In this document: positions 14,646 to 25,591 of the stretch, in pieces | How positions within the stretch are numbered: the stretch's first letter is position 1 | Layout: each line of letters opens with the position of its first letter | Origin: CAWBQO01 sp963790965 | GTDB taxonomy: Bacteria > Bacteroidota > Rhodothermia > Rhodothermales > DASSAV01 | Length of the DNA: 64,000 nucleotides | NCBI GenBank assembly: GCA_963790965.1 | Contig: CAWBQO010000001.1 | Span: 310,001-374,000 of the forward strand | Direction: 5' to 3' | Translations under genes and position numbers: made by a program | Notes under the pieces: generated by a model | The model's database searches: none | Told to the model about the DNA's origin: nothing | Seen by the model: the letters and a program-made list of their open reading frames with translations, nothing else

Positions 14646-17600
14646 TCAGTCTCTCGCCTTCAGGCTCCAGATCAGCGTCAGGGCCATTGCAGCCGCTCCC
14701 GCTATCAGCGCGTTTCGTGCCACCCTCGCGCCCCTGATTACGGCCTCGCCCGGCTTCACCTCCGGATGGTATTCCTCCGGCCGTCCGCTCGGCCCTTCCG
14801 GACCCGTGCGCAGCGCCATCCGCAAAACCTCAGCAAGGTGAAGTGCCCGCCGGTCCGTCGTCTGCTCGATCTGCTCGCGGCAAGAAAAGCCGTTGGCGAT
14901 GATCAGCGTATCGGCGGCGGCGTCCCGGACGGCGGGCAGAAGTACCCGTTCTCCACACGCAACGGACACGTCATAGTGATTGGCTTCGAACCCGAACGCG
15001 CCGGCCATACCGCAGCATCCTGATTCCAGAACTTCATAGTCGAGGCCCATCGTCTTGAGCACCGCGACCTCTGCATCCATGTGCATAATTGCTTTGTGGT
15101 GGCAGTGCCCGTGGACAACGGCTTTGCGCCGCAAGACCGGGATCGGGAGGTTCTCCTGCGTCAAAAACTCGCTGAACAGGTAGGTTTGCTTGCTGAGTCG
15201 CAGCGCGTCTTCGTCATGAGGAAAGAGGTTCGGCAATTCGTCGCGGAAAGAAGCAACGCAGCTCGGTTCCAGTCCGACGACCGGCGTACCGGCACGTATG
15301 TGCGGCCGCAGCACTTCGAGCGTCTGACGCCATAGATATTCGGCGGCGTCGAGCATTCCCCAATCGAAAAGCGGCCTGCCGCAGCAGAGCGGACGGGGCG
15401 GTATGATGACTTCGATCCCGGCGTCCTCGAGCACTTCCACGGCCGCTTTCGCAGCTTCGGTCAAGAGGTAGTTGTTGAACGTGTCCGGCCAGAGGAGCAC
15501 ACGCCGGTAGCCTCTCGGTCCTCCCTCCGCATAGGGGTTGAGGCTGTTCTTCTGTTGATCGCTTCCGTGCGAAAAGGTCTCGTTCCGGTGGCGCGGAACG
15601 TCTTCGTGGCGGACCGCCCCGGCGCTGAAATCCGCGCCGTCGCCGGATACGCCGGCTCGGCGACGGGCTGTTCCATCACGGCCGGCCTCCACCGACCAGT
15701 CGCGGTGAGGCTCGCGGGCGCGAAACCAGGACGTGAAGGTCACGTCGGCGAACTTCGGCATTCGGCGCTCCTGCGCAATGCCGCCCATAGCCTTGACGAT
15801 GGTTGCGAAGGGTTCGGTCTGCGTGAAGAAGTTGGCGACACCCGGCACCCGCGAGGCGATGCGCGCCCACCAGTAGATCAGGCCCATCGCGTAGGCCTAC
15901 CGGGCGCAAGCGGCCGACGTAGTAGTGGGACAAGAAATTCGGCTTTATAGGTGGCCATGTCCACGTTGACCGGGCAATCGTGTCTTGCAGCCTTTGCAGG
16001 CCAGACACAGATCGAGCGACTCCAGCACGTGCTTGTCCCGCCAGCCGCTCGGCGCAGCACATCGCCCTGCAACATCTCGAACAGCATCCGGGCTCGGCCT
16101 CGAGTGGAATGCTCCTCTTCGTGCGTCGCCATATAGCTCGGGCACATCATTCCGCCCTCGTCGACGGCGGCACTTGCCCACTCCGACGCACCGGTTGGCC
16201 GCGCTGCGAAAGCTGCCGTCATCGTCCGGAAACTGGAAATGGTCTCGGTGGTTCCGGGGGCGATAAGTTCGGGCCGAGCCGGAGGTTTTGATCGGGCGTG
16301 TAGGGATCGACCACTTTGCCCGGGTTCATCTGCCCGCCAGGATCCCAAATCGCTTTAAACTCCTGAAGGCCGCAACGATGTTCTCGCCAAACATGTTTGG
16401 AAGAAGGGCGGCGCGCGCTTGCCCGTCGCCATGCTCTCCGGAGAGGGATCCGCCGTGCTGAAACGACCAGGTCTGCTGCATCGCTCGAGGAAAGCCCAGT
16501 AGTGCTGAACGCCCGGCTCGCTTTTCAAGTCGAAGGTAATTCGGCAGTGGATACAGCCCTGTCCGAAATGACCGTACAAGGCGAGCCTGATAGCCGTACC
16601 TTCGAGCAGCATCGGAAATCGCGAAGGTAGGCGCCCAGCTGGTCGGGCGGAACGGCGGCGTCCTCCCAGCCGGGATACGCCTCATGCATCGCCGGCACAT
16701 GAGCGGTCGCGCCAAGGCCGGACTCGCGCACCTCCCAGAGCTTCTCTTCCTCCCACTGGTCGTCGAAGAGCTTCATGCGTTGGGGCATTTTCTTTGCCCT
16801 TGAGCGCGTCCATCAACCCGTCGGGCCGCCGCATCCGACGCTTCCTTGGTGCTCTCGCCGAACTCGCACAGCAGCCAACCACTCCCCTCCGGCAGGAGCT
16901 GCACGTCGTCCGGACGCAGGCCCTTCTTCTTCATAAAGTCGACCAGCCGCTCATCGATGCCTTCCAGGCCGATCGGCTTGTGCTTCATGACGTCCGGGGC
17001 ATGGTCCCCGGCCTCATACACGCTTGGATAGCCAAGCACGAGCAAGCTCTTCGCCTTCGGCTCATTGATGAGCGCCAGCGTTGCTTTGAGAATGACAACG
17101 AGCGAACCCTCGCTGCCGACGAGCGAACGAGCGACGTTACAGCCGTTCTCCGGCAGCAGGGCGGGCAGGTTGTAGCCGGAGACCCGCCGAGGAATGTCGG
17201 GGAAAGTCTCCCGGACGCCGGCAGCGTACCGGTCTCGGAGATCACGTATCTGCCGGTATATTTCGGCCTGACGCCCGCCGGCCGCGATGATGCGGTCAAA
17301 GTCGTGCTCGCTTGTCGGCCCGACGCGGAGGCGTTCGCCGTCGTAGGTCAGCACCTCCAGTTCGACGACGTTGTCCTCCGTCCGCGCGCCGGGGCCGTAG
17401 TGCTGCGCCATGACAGAGTGGATTCCGCACGAGTTGTTGCCGAGCATCCCGCCGAGCGTGCAATGATTGTGGGTGGCGGGGTCGGGCCCAAACGTCAGAT
17501 CATACTTGCGGGCCTCCTTTCGGAGTTCGTCCAGAACAAGCCCCGGGCGCACCGTTGCCGTGCGCGCCACGGGATCGATCTCCAGGATCTGGTTGAAGTA

Positions 17601-18002
17601 TTTCGAGAAATCGAGCACGACCGCTACGTTCGTACACTGCCCGGCCAGACTCGTGCCCCCGCCCCGCGAGGTTATCGGCGCGCCGAAGGCACGGCAGGCC
17701 GCGACCGCGGCTATGACATCGTCTTCATCCCTGGGCACAACGACCCCGATGGGAATCTGCCGGTAGTTGGAACCGTCTGTGGAGTAGGCTGCGCGGCTAC
17801 CACTATCGAAGCGCACCTCGCCGCGCACGGTGCGTCGCAGTTCCGCCTCGAGCGCCGCAACGTTTACATCGGCCGTATGCACGGCACCGGCGTGGCCTTC
17901 GGGCGGTGCCGAGCCAAAGCCGTCGGCACCTCCGCTGTGGCCCAACGCGCGCGAGGTTTCATGCGGGTGAAGAACGGGAAGCGAAATCGAGGGAAGATTC
18001 AT
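14646..18002 (-). pseudogene. FAD-linked/Fe-S 2-hydroxyacid dehydrogenase, broken by multiple frameshifts
   Basis: The pieces, read across frames, give one protein of about 1,000+ residues of the YdiJ/D-lactate-dehydrogenase type. The N-terminal FAD domain (about 400 residues) shows ITSRGGGTSLAGQCTN and TLGGMLGNNSCGIHS. In shifted frames follow SGLGATAHVPAMHEAYPG, YGHFGQGCIHCRITFD, SLSGEHGDGQAR and GGQMNPGKVVDPY. Then come a ferredoxin-like part (DEGGMMCPSYMATHEEEHST, CLACKGCKTDCP once corrected) and a C-terminal CCG domain with CCGRPLFDWG and SGCCGMAGAFGFE. The intact product would oxidise a 2-hydroxyacid such as D-lactate or D-2-hydroxyglutarate and pass electrons to the quinone pool. At least six indels interrupt it, mostly between 15.6 and 16.9 kb. 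Conserved motifs survive at every position, which suggests sequence errors rather than old decay. Confidence 0.85.
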
Positions 18003-18044
18003 GTCGATACTCTCGGGAAAAAGGGGGCCGTGCGGCCGGAGCGG

Positions 18045-19166
18045 CTACACGGCGAAGGCGGTGGCATCCTGTCGTTTGAAGGTCAGCCCGAGGCCGGGGC
18101 GGGAAGGGTCCGGGCGGAGTGTGCCACCGTCCGGCTCGAGCACGCCCTCAAAGAGGCACCGCTCGATGCGCGCGTGGTCGTAGAAGTACTCGAGATGCAC
18201 GAGCTGCCGGGCGGCGGCACCGGCGTGCGCGTGGATGGACGGGCCGCAATGCGCCGAAAGCGGCACGCCAAACGCATTGCAGAGGGCATCGGCCTGCAGA
18301 AAGCCCGTGAGGCCGCCGCAGCGCGTCGCGTCTGCCTGTAGCACGCTCACCGCGCCGGAGGTGAGGAGTTGCCGAAAATCTCTTGCCTCCCACCCATACT
18401 CTCCCGCAGCGATGTCCATGCCGGCCGGCGCGCGGTCGCGCAGGAGGCGCAGACCCTCGTGGTCCTGCTGCGGCACCGGCTCTTCGAACCACGTCACGCC
18501 GAGACCTGCGAACTCTTTGGCAAAGCGCAGCGCCTCCGAGCGGGTGTAGGCTCCGTTTGCATCGACGAAGAGCGCGGCTTCTTGTCCTATGGCCTCTCGC
18601 GCCGCGCACACACGGGCCACGTCCACGCCGGGATCACGACCGACTTTCATCTTCACCCGGGGAATGCCCTGCGCGACCCATCCGGCGAGCTGGCTCGTCA
18701 GTCGGTCAACGCTGTACGACGTGAAGCCGCCGCTGCCGTAGATCGGCACGGCGTCTCGCGCGGCCCCGAGCAGCTTGAAGAGCGGTACGCCAAGCAGGCG
18801 GGCCTTCAAGTCCCAGAGCGCCACGTCCACTGCCGAGATCGCCATGGAGGCGATCCCCGGCCTTCCAATGTTGCGGACCCGGTGGACGAGCGCTCCGTAC
18901 GTGCCGGGCACGTCGAATGTGTCGCGGCCCATAACGACCTCCGCCAGCGTCGACTCGATGAGAGACGCCGCCGTGGCAGACGCGTACGTGTAGCCCAGAC
19001 CCGTTTCGCCCCCGGCCTCCGCCTCGACCAGAACGAGCGTCGTTTGGTCCCACTGCATCGTACCGTCGGATTCCGGCGTATCCGTCGGGATCGTGTAGGC
19101 GGAGGCGCGGACAGCGGAAACGGGTGCTATCGGATTGCCCGCCCGTTCGGGCGCATCTTGGCGCAT
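18045..19166 (-). CDS. Enolase-superfamily (mandelate racemase/muconate-lactonizing type) enzyme
   Basis: A 373-residue enzyme with an N-terminal capping domain and a TIM-barrel. The active-site set is complete: KMK near residues 172-174, metal ligands Asp202 (VDANGAY), Glu228 (WFEEPV) and Glu256 (IAAGEYGW), and His306 (LSAHCGPSIHAH). It would abstract the alpha-proton of a carboxylate, giving racemisation, epimerisation or dehydration. The KxK plus His layout fits the MR subgroup, but the substrate is not deducible. A GGGAGG just before the ATG overlaps the end of the upstream ThDP enzyme gene (13-base gap), and the FAD/Fe-S dehydrogenase starts 42 bases downstream, so the three are one operon. 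Confidence 0.9.
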   Translation of the reverse strand: MRQDAPERAGNPIAPVSAVRASAYTIPTDTPESDGTMQWDQTTLVLVEAEAGGETGLGYTYASATAASLIESTLAEVVMGRDTFDVPGTYGALVHRVRNIGRPGIASMAISAVDVALWDLKARLLGVPLFKLLGAARDAVPIYGSGGFTSYSVDRLTSQLAGWVAQGIPRVKMKVGRDPGVDVARVCAAREAIGQEAALFVDANGAYTRSEALRFAKEFAGLGVTWFEEPVPQQDHEGLRLLRDRAPAGMDIAAGEYGWEARDFRQLLTSGAVSVLQADATRCGGLTGFLQADALCNAFGVPLSAHCGPSIHAHAGAAARQLVHLEYFYDHARIERCLFEGVLEPDGGTLRPDPSRPGLGLTFKRQDATAFAV

Positions 19167-19179
19167 GGGGCCGCCTCCC

Positions 19180-20991
19180 TTACTTCGAGAATTTCCCGAC
19201 CACTTCAGACGCGACGCCCTTCATGGAAGTCACGGCTTCATGGACCGGGTCGTTGTCGCCGGGAAGCGACATCGCGAAGCTCTTCGCCTGCTTGAAGGTG
19301 ATGTGCGGGGGCAGCGTGGCCACTTCCGGATCCGTGTATGCATTAATAACGACGGGTCGCCGCGCCCTCATTGCTTCATCCCAGACCCTCGGCACGTCCT
19401 CCTTCTTTTCCATGCGCAGACCGATGAGGCCCACGCTTTCGGCAAGTTTGTCGTAGTCGAAATCGGGGACGGACTGGCTCGCGTCGTAGCGCGGATCGCC
19501 CTCCATGATGCGCTGCTCCCACGTAACCTGATTGAGATCGCGGTTGTTGATCACGAGGATGATGGCGCGCGGGTCCGACCACTCTTTCCAGTACTTCGAC
19601 ATCGTTATGATCCCGTCGTTGCCGAGCATCTGCATGGCACCGTCGCCGACGCAGGCGATGGCCGGGCGATCGGGGAAGCAGAACTTGGCGGCAAGCAGAT
19701 AGGGCACGCCCGGACACATCGTGGCGAGGTTGCCCGAGAGCGAGCCGCGCATTCCCGGACGCATTTTCAGGTAGCGCGAGTACCAGTTGGATGCGCTCCC
19801 GCTGTCGGCCGAGAGGACGACCCGCTCGGGTAGACGCTTGTTCAGCTCGTGGAAGACGTACTGCGGGTTGATCGGGTCCGCCTCGTGGGAGGCGCGGTCG
19901 TCTTCCGTGGCGTACCATTCTTTGATATTGTTGCGGATGGTGTCCTGCCACGAGCGGTCCTCGTTGCGGTGAAGCATGGGCAGGAGCGCCTGAAGGGTCT
20001 CCTTCGCATCTCCGTGCAGGTTCACCTCCATCGGATAGCGAAGCCCGAGGCTCCGGGCCTCGATGTCGATCTGGACTCCCCGCGCCTGACCTTCTTTAGG
20101 TAGGAACTCGGCATACGGAAAGCTTGACCCGATCATGAAGAACGTGTCGCAATCCATCATCAGGTCCCATGACGGCTTCGTGCCCAGCAGACCGATGCCG
20201 CCGGTAACGAAGGGCAAGGTATCCGGCAGAACGTCCTTGCCGAGGAGCGCTTTTGCCACGCCGGCACCAAGCGTCTCGGCCACCTGCTGCACTTCGTCGG
20301 CCGCTCCCTTTGCGCCCGCACCGATGAGTATGGCGACCTTCTTGCCCGCATTCAAGGCGGCGGCGGCCCGGCGGAGGTCCTCTTCCATCGGGACGACACG
20401 CGGGCGGCTGTATCCGATGCCGGAGAAGGTAGAGCCGTGCTTGCGCGGCGGCTCGCTGTATGGGGCGCTCTGCAGGTCGTTTGGCACGATGATGCACGTC
20501 ACGGCGCGGCGCGCTATGGCGATCCGGAGGGCTTCGTCTACGAGGTGGCGCACTTGGGGCGCGACGGAGGCTTGCTGCACGTACTCATGCGCAACGTCCT
20601 TGTAGAGGTTCGTCAGGTCGACCTCCTGCTGAAAGTAGGCCCCGAGGCCTTGCCGGGCTTGCTGCCCTACGATGGCGACCGCCGGCACGTGGTCCATGTG
20701 GGCGTCATAGAGGCCGTTGAGGAGGTGGATGGCACCGGGGCCGCTCGTGGCCATGCAGACGCCCGTGCTCGCCGCATCGGCACCGCCGAGCCATTTTGAA
20801 TGGGCGGCAGCCATGAAGGCGGCTTCTTCTTCGTGGCGGGCCTGGATGAACTCGAGCGCGTGGTCGGTGCCTTCGGCCTTGTTGAGGGCGCCCATGAACC
20901 CGTTGATCCCGTCGCCGGGGAACCCGTAGATGCGGCGAACGCCCCAGCTATGGAGGCGCTCGATGATGTAATCGGCTACGTTCTGAGCCAT
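19180..20991 (-). CDS. Thiamine-diphosphate enzyme, pyruvate oxidase/dehydrogenase (quinone) type
   Basis: A 603-residue member of the pyruvate oxidase/acetolactate synthase family. The N-terminal PYR domain has YGFPGDGINGFMGAL and the catalytic Glu in FIQARHEEEAAFMA; the C-terminal PP domain has the ThDP motif from GDGAMQMLGNDG (about residue 449) to INNRDLNQVTWE (about 481). A central FAD/UDP-type domain is present (VAILIGAGAKGA). It probably decarboxylates a 2-oxoacid such as pyruvate and passes electrons to quinone or oxygen, giving acetate; acetolactate or glyoxylate activities cannot be excluded. It is the first gene of the operon with the enolase-superfamily enzyme and the FAD/Fe-S dehydrogenase. 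Start at the ATG complementary to 20989-20991. Confidence 0.87.
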   Translation of the reverse strand: MAQNVADYIIERLHSWGVRRIYGFPGDGINGFMGALNKAEGTDHALEFIQARHEEEAAFMAAAHSKWLGGADAASTGVCMATSGPGAIHLLNGLYDAHMDHVPAVAIVGQQARQGLGAYFQQEVDLTNLYKDVAHEYVQQASVAPQVRHLVDEALRIAIARRAVTCIIVPNDLQSAPYSEPPRKHGSTFSGIGYSRPRVVPMEEDLRRAAAALNAGKKVAILIGAGAKGAADEVQQVAETLGAGVAKALLGKDVLPDTLPFVTGGIGLLGTKPSWDLMMDCDTFFMIGSSFPYAEFLPKEGQARGVQIDIEARSLGLRYPMEVNLHGDAKETLQALLPMLHRNEDRSWQDTIRNNIKEWYATEDDRASHEADPINPQYVFHELNKRLPERVVLSADSGSASNWYSRYLKMRPGMRGSLSGNLATMCPGVPYLLAAKFCFPDRPAIACVGDGAMQMLGNDGIITMSKYWKEWSDPRAIILVINNRDLNQVTWEQRIMEGDPRYDASQSVPDFDYDKLAESVGLIGLRMEKKEDVPRVWDEAMRARRPVVINAYTDPEVATLPPHITFKQAKSFAMSLPGDNDPVHEAVTSMKGVASEVVGKFSK

Positions 20992-21221
20992 GGCAGCGTA
21001 TGGACTGGTTTGTATGAGAACGGCCTCCGGCGGAAGGGTTCTCTCGCTGCAGAAGTGCTTCCCGCGGGAAGAGAACCCGTCGGTTTTGGCCGCTTAGCTT
21101 TTGCGATAAGCTACTAATCAGGCTATGGTTGCGCCGGGGCAGAGTTCCAGAGGCTCATCGTACTTCCACGGACGTTACGGGCGGCGCGCAGCCCGGCCGG
21201 ACCAGCCTCCGCCGCAGCGTA

Positions 21222-21509
21222 TTACCGCAGTCCGGTGCGCGTCAGATAGTCGCCGAACGTGAGCAAAAGCATGATCACGATCCAGAGCAGACCCGCGAGC
21301 GCAAAGAGCCTCGTCAGGCCGCTGCTCTTGTGAATGTGCATGAAGAACAGAAATATAAGCACCGCCTTTGCAGCGGCGATGCCGAGCGAGAGGACAAGGT
21401 TGAACGGCCCCAGCGAGACGTAGGACAACGCGCCGGTTAGCACCAGCAGTGCCATCAGCGCGCCAAAGACGCGGTAGAGCGTTCCCTTCGATACGGCTGT
21501 TGCTTCCAT
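21222..21509 (-). CDS. Cytochrome c oxidase subunit IV (prokaryotic type)
   Basis: A 95-residue membrane protein with three hydrophobic segments. The family signature is the glycine-Ala-Lys first half (LSLGIAAAKAVLIFLFFMHI) followed by HKSSGLTRLF and a last helix, as in bacterial caa3/bo3 subunit IV. It is the last gene of the respiratory operon, 36 bases after subunit III. Its role is to help assemble or stabilise the oxidase. The call rests on both composition and position. Confidence 0.88.
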   Translation of the reverse strand: MEATAVSKGTLYRVFGALMALLVLTGALSYVSLGPFNLVLSLGIAAAKAVLIFLFFMHIHKSSGLTRLFALAGLLWIVIMLLLTFGDYLTRTGLR

Positions 21510-21545
21510 GCTATTGCTGCGAATTGGCGCTGCGCCTGCGCGCCG

Positions 21546-22223
21546 TCATCCCCCGTGCTTCCCGATCAGGTAGAGCAGCGGGTAAAGAAACACCCAGATG
21601 ATGTCCACGAAGTGCCAGTACAATCCGGCGACGTCGACGGTGTTGTGCCGCCCGCCGTCGAACCAGCCGCGGTGCGCCAGCACGGCCACGGTGGTAAGGA
21701 CGCCGATCCCGATAAGCATGTGCAGCGCATGAACACCGGTCATGACAAAGTAGAAAAAGAAGAAAAGCTCCACTTCCCGCGCCATCGGCCCGCCGTACGT
21801 GAACGCATCGCCGGGAAGGAACCCTTCATGGTAGTGCTGCACGTACTCGTAGGCCTTGATGCCGAGGAACAGGAGACCAAGCGCGACGGCGATGGCCAGG
21901 AGCGCCACCACGGCCTTTCGGCGGCCGGCGCGCGCAGCGTTGACGGCGAGCGCCACGCAGAGGCTACTCGACAGCAGTAGGGCCGTGTTGATCGTTCCCT
22001 CCCAGAATCCGAGATGACTGCTGCCGGTGGCGAACGCCTGTGGATGCAGCGTCCGCATGATGGCGTACCCGGTCATCATGACGCCGAAGAGCATGATCTC
22101 CGTCGCCAGAAAGCCCCAGATTCCCAGCGTGTCGGCTTCCGTCTGCTGTTCGGCGTCGTCGAACTGCTCCGCCACGAAACCGGGACGGCTCCATGCTGAC
22201 TCAGGGTCCGCAAGCTTCTCCAT
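21546..22223 (-). CDS. coxC: Cytochrome c oxidase subunit III
   Basis: A 225-residue membrane protein with five or more helices. The conserved core is visible: LGIWGFLATEIMLFGVMM, GTINTALLLSSSLCVALAV, FGIKAYEYVQHYHEG-like (here GIKAYEYVQHYHEGFLPGDA), the Glu-containing FVMTGVHALHMLIGIGVL and the final WHFVDIIWVFLYPLLYL. It belongs to the caa3 oxidase encoded here and helps keep the proton-uptake path stable. It lies between the broken coxA (51 bases upstream) and subunit IV. The ORF is intact, unlike coxA next to it. Confidence 0.93.
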   Translation of the reverse strand: MEKLADPESAWSRPGFVAEQFDDAEQQTEADTLGIWGFLATEIMLFGVMMTGYAIMRTLHPQAFATGSSHLGFWEGTINTALLLSSSLCVALAVNAARAGRRKAVVALLAIAVALGLLFLGIKAYEYVQHYHEGFLPGDAFTYGGPMAREVELFFFFYFVMTGVHALHMLIGIGVLTTVAVLAHRGWFDGGRHNTVDVAGLYWHFVDIIWVFLYPLLYLIGKHGG

Positions 22224-22274
22224 AGTCGTCTCTATTAACCGCCTATGCGGGTTCGTACGGATGCGCCGGCACCC

Positions 22275-23924
<1,650 letters not shown>

Positions 23925-23928
<4 letters not shown>

Positions 23929-25007
23929 GGAGTTGCGTCGTTTTGCGGCAGCGCCGGTAGCCGCCCGTTCTGCGGCAAAGGCTCAGTTCCGTCCCCGGCG
24001 GGCGAAGAGGACGGGTTCGTGCCCAGGAATTTCAGGTAGGCGATCAGTTCGACCAGCTCCCGCGTCGTGATCTGGCCCTGGAACGTCGGCATGATCGGCT
24101 CATATCCGGCAACGATCTTGGCGCGAGGGTCCAGAATAGACTCGCGGAGGTATTCTTCATCCACCATGACGGTGCCGTCCTGAATCGTTTGCCGCCTTCC
24201 GAAGAGGCCCTGCAGCGGCGGTGCCTGAATCGTCGCGTTGGCACCGTGACAGTCGTTGCAGCCGAGTCGCTGGAACACCTGTTCGCCGGCGGCCGCCACA
24301 GGGTCTGCAAAGGACTTGCCGTTACGCTCGACCGCGCTGTACTTGGGCAAGACGGCATTGGCCCCGCCGCCTGTGCGTAGCCACTCTTCAAAGTCCGCAG
24401 GCTCCATCACCGTCACCCAGCCTTCCATGCGCGAATGGTTGGTGCCGCAGTATTCGGCACAGAAGAGGTGAAAGCGCCCGGTCTTGGTTGCCTCAAACCA
24501 TTCGGAGGTGAAGCGGCCCGGCAGCACGTCTTGCTTGATTCGAAAGGCGGGCACGAAAAAGCTGTGGATGACGTCCTGCGAAGTCAACATGAGGCGCACG
24601 GCCCGGCCTTTGGGCACGTGAAGCTCGTTGATCTCGCCGACGCCGTTCGGATGCTGCACCATCCACATCCACTGCTTTCCGGTCACGTAAATCTCCATGG
24701 CACCGTCCGGCGGCGTTTCCTGCACGTAATAGAGACGCGCGCCCCAGACGAAAACGCCAAGTGCCATCACGAGGGGAACGACGGTCCACGTGAATTCAAT
24801 CGGCGTACTGGACGTGTTCTCGTTGGCGCGGCTCACATTCTCCCGCGTGTGCCAGAACTTGTAGGCAAAGTAAGCGAGCGCCCCGGCGACCCCCAGGCTG
24901 AAGAGCAGGCTCAGGCCCATCAGGACAAAGAAGATCGCGTCCACGCGGGCCGCCCCGGTCGAAGCCTGTTCGGGAAAGAGTCTGAAGGGTTCCATAGCGA
25001 CGGTCAC
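23925..25007 (-). CDS. coxB: Cytochrome c oxidase subunit II with fused cytochrome c domain
   Basis: A 360-residue subunit II of caa3 type. Two membrane helices (about 25-50 and 72-92) precede the periplasmic cupredoxin domain. The CuA ligands are all present: His148 (VIHSFFVP), Cys183, Glu185, Cys187, His191 and Met194 in CAEYCGTNHSRM. A C-terminal mono-haem domain follows, with CNDCH at about 250-254 and a likely distal Met in EPIMPTF. It would take electrons from ActA/ActE or a soluble cytochrome c and pass them through CuA to subunit I. It overlaps both neighbours by four bases (ATGA), which signals translational coupling. The tail after residue 330 is Pro/Ser-rich and probably unstructured. 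Confidence 0.95.
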
Positions 25008-25591
25008 TCACGAAGTCCACGTTCCAGCCCGGCGGCGTCCGCATCGGCCCCGGCGCGCGCAGCCTGCACCGGCCCATGCTCCTGCACAGGCATCTGCACC
25101 GGCGTCTGCTCCCGCACCGGCATCTGCTCCTGCACCGGCAGGCGCTCCTGCACGAGAAGGGCCATGGCGCGCTCGATGGGAATGCGCACGATGCCCGAGT
25201 CGCGCGAGATCCAGCCATAGCTTTCGAGCGACGGATCCGTCATCTTCTTTAGCGCTGCGCCGGACAGGATTGACGGCGGTTTTACAGAGAGCGACTCCCT
25301 CGGTGCGAGTGGCGAAAGCGCGCGCTCCGCTACTTGAGGATGCCGGCTGAATGCCTGTAGCAGCAGCGCTACGGCTCCCATCGACAGCAGGACAACGATG
25401 ACGATGGCGAGCGCCGCCTTGAACACGGGGGAGAAGTGCGCATCGCTCAGCTCATGTCCGGCCCGCGGCGGCAGGCCGGTCTCTGCCGAAGGCGGCGGCA
25501 AGGCAGCCTCCTCGGCCCGTTCCCGCGCCCGGGATGCCGCCCGGCCCAGCAGTGCGGCCGTTCTCTGGAAAAAGCTCTGTCTTATGTTCAT
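25004..25591 (-). CDS. Uncharacterised membrane protein of the ACIII-caa3 operon with a VQEQ-type repeat tail
   Basis: A 195-residue protein with one membrane helix (about residues 58-82, LAIVIVVLLSMGAVALLL) between a charged N-terminal part and a periplasmic part. The latter holds SYGWISRDSGIVRIPIERAM (about 124-143), which resembles a short motif found in small proteins next to cytochrome oxidase or haem-copper assembly genes in other bacteria (from memory; not searched). After it come five short repeats built on PVQEQM/PVREQT/PVQEHG, then an Ala/Gly-rich end. It overlaps actF upstream and coxB downstream by ATGA, so it is made with both complexes and may link or help assemble them. The exact role is unknown. 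Confidence 0.75.
   Translation of the reverse strand: MNIRQSFFQRTAALLGRAASRARERAEEAALPPPSAETGLPPRAGHELSDAHFSPVFKAALAIVIVVLLSMGAVALLLQAFSRHPQVAERALSPLAPRESLSVKPPSILSGAALKKMTDPSLESYGWISRDSGIVRIPIERAMALLVQERLPVQEQMPVREQTPVQMPVQEHGPVQAARAGADADAAGLERGLRE
25063..25153 (-). repeat. Short in-gene tandem repeats (15-18 bp units)
   Basis: About five imperfect units built on CTGCACCGGCATCTGCTC (plus strand) encode the PVQEQ-type peptide repeat at the end of the uncharacterised membrane protein. Differences in unit length (18, 18, 12 and 18 bases) keep the frame and suggest slippage. Confidence 0.7.
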
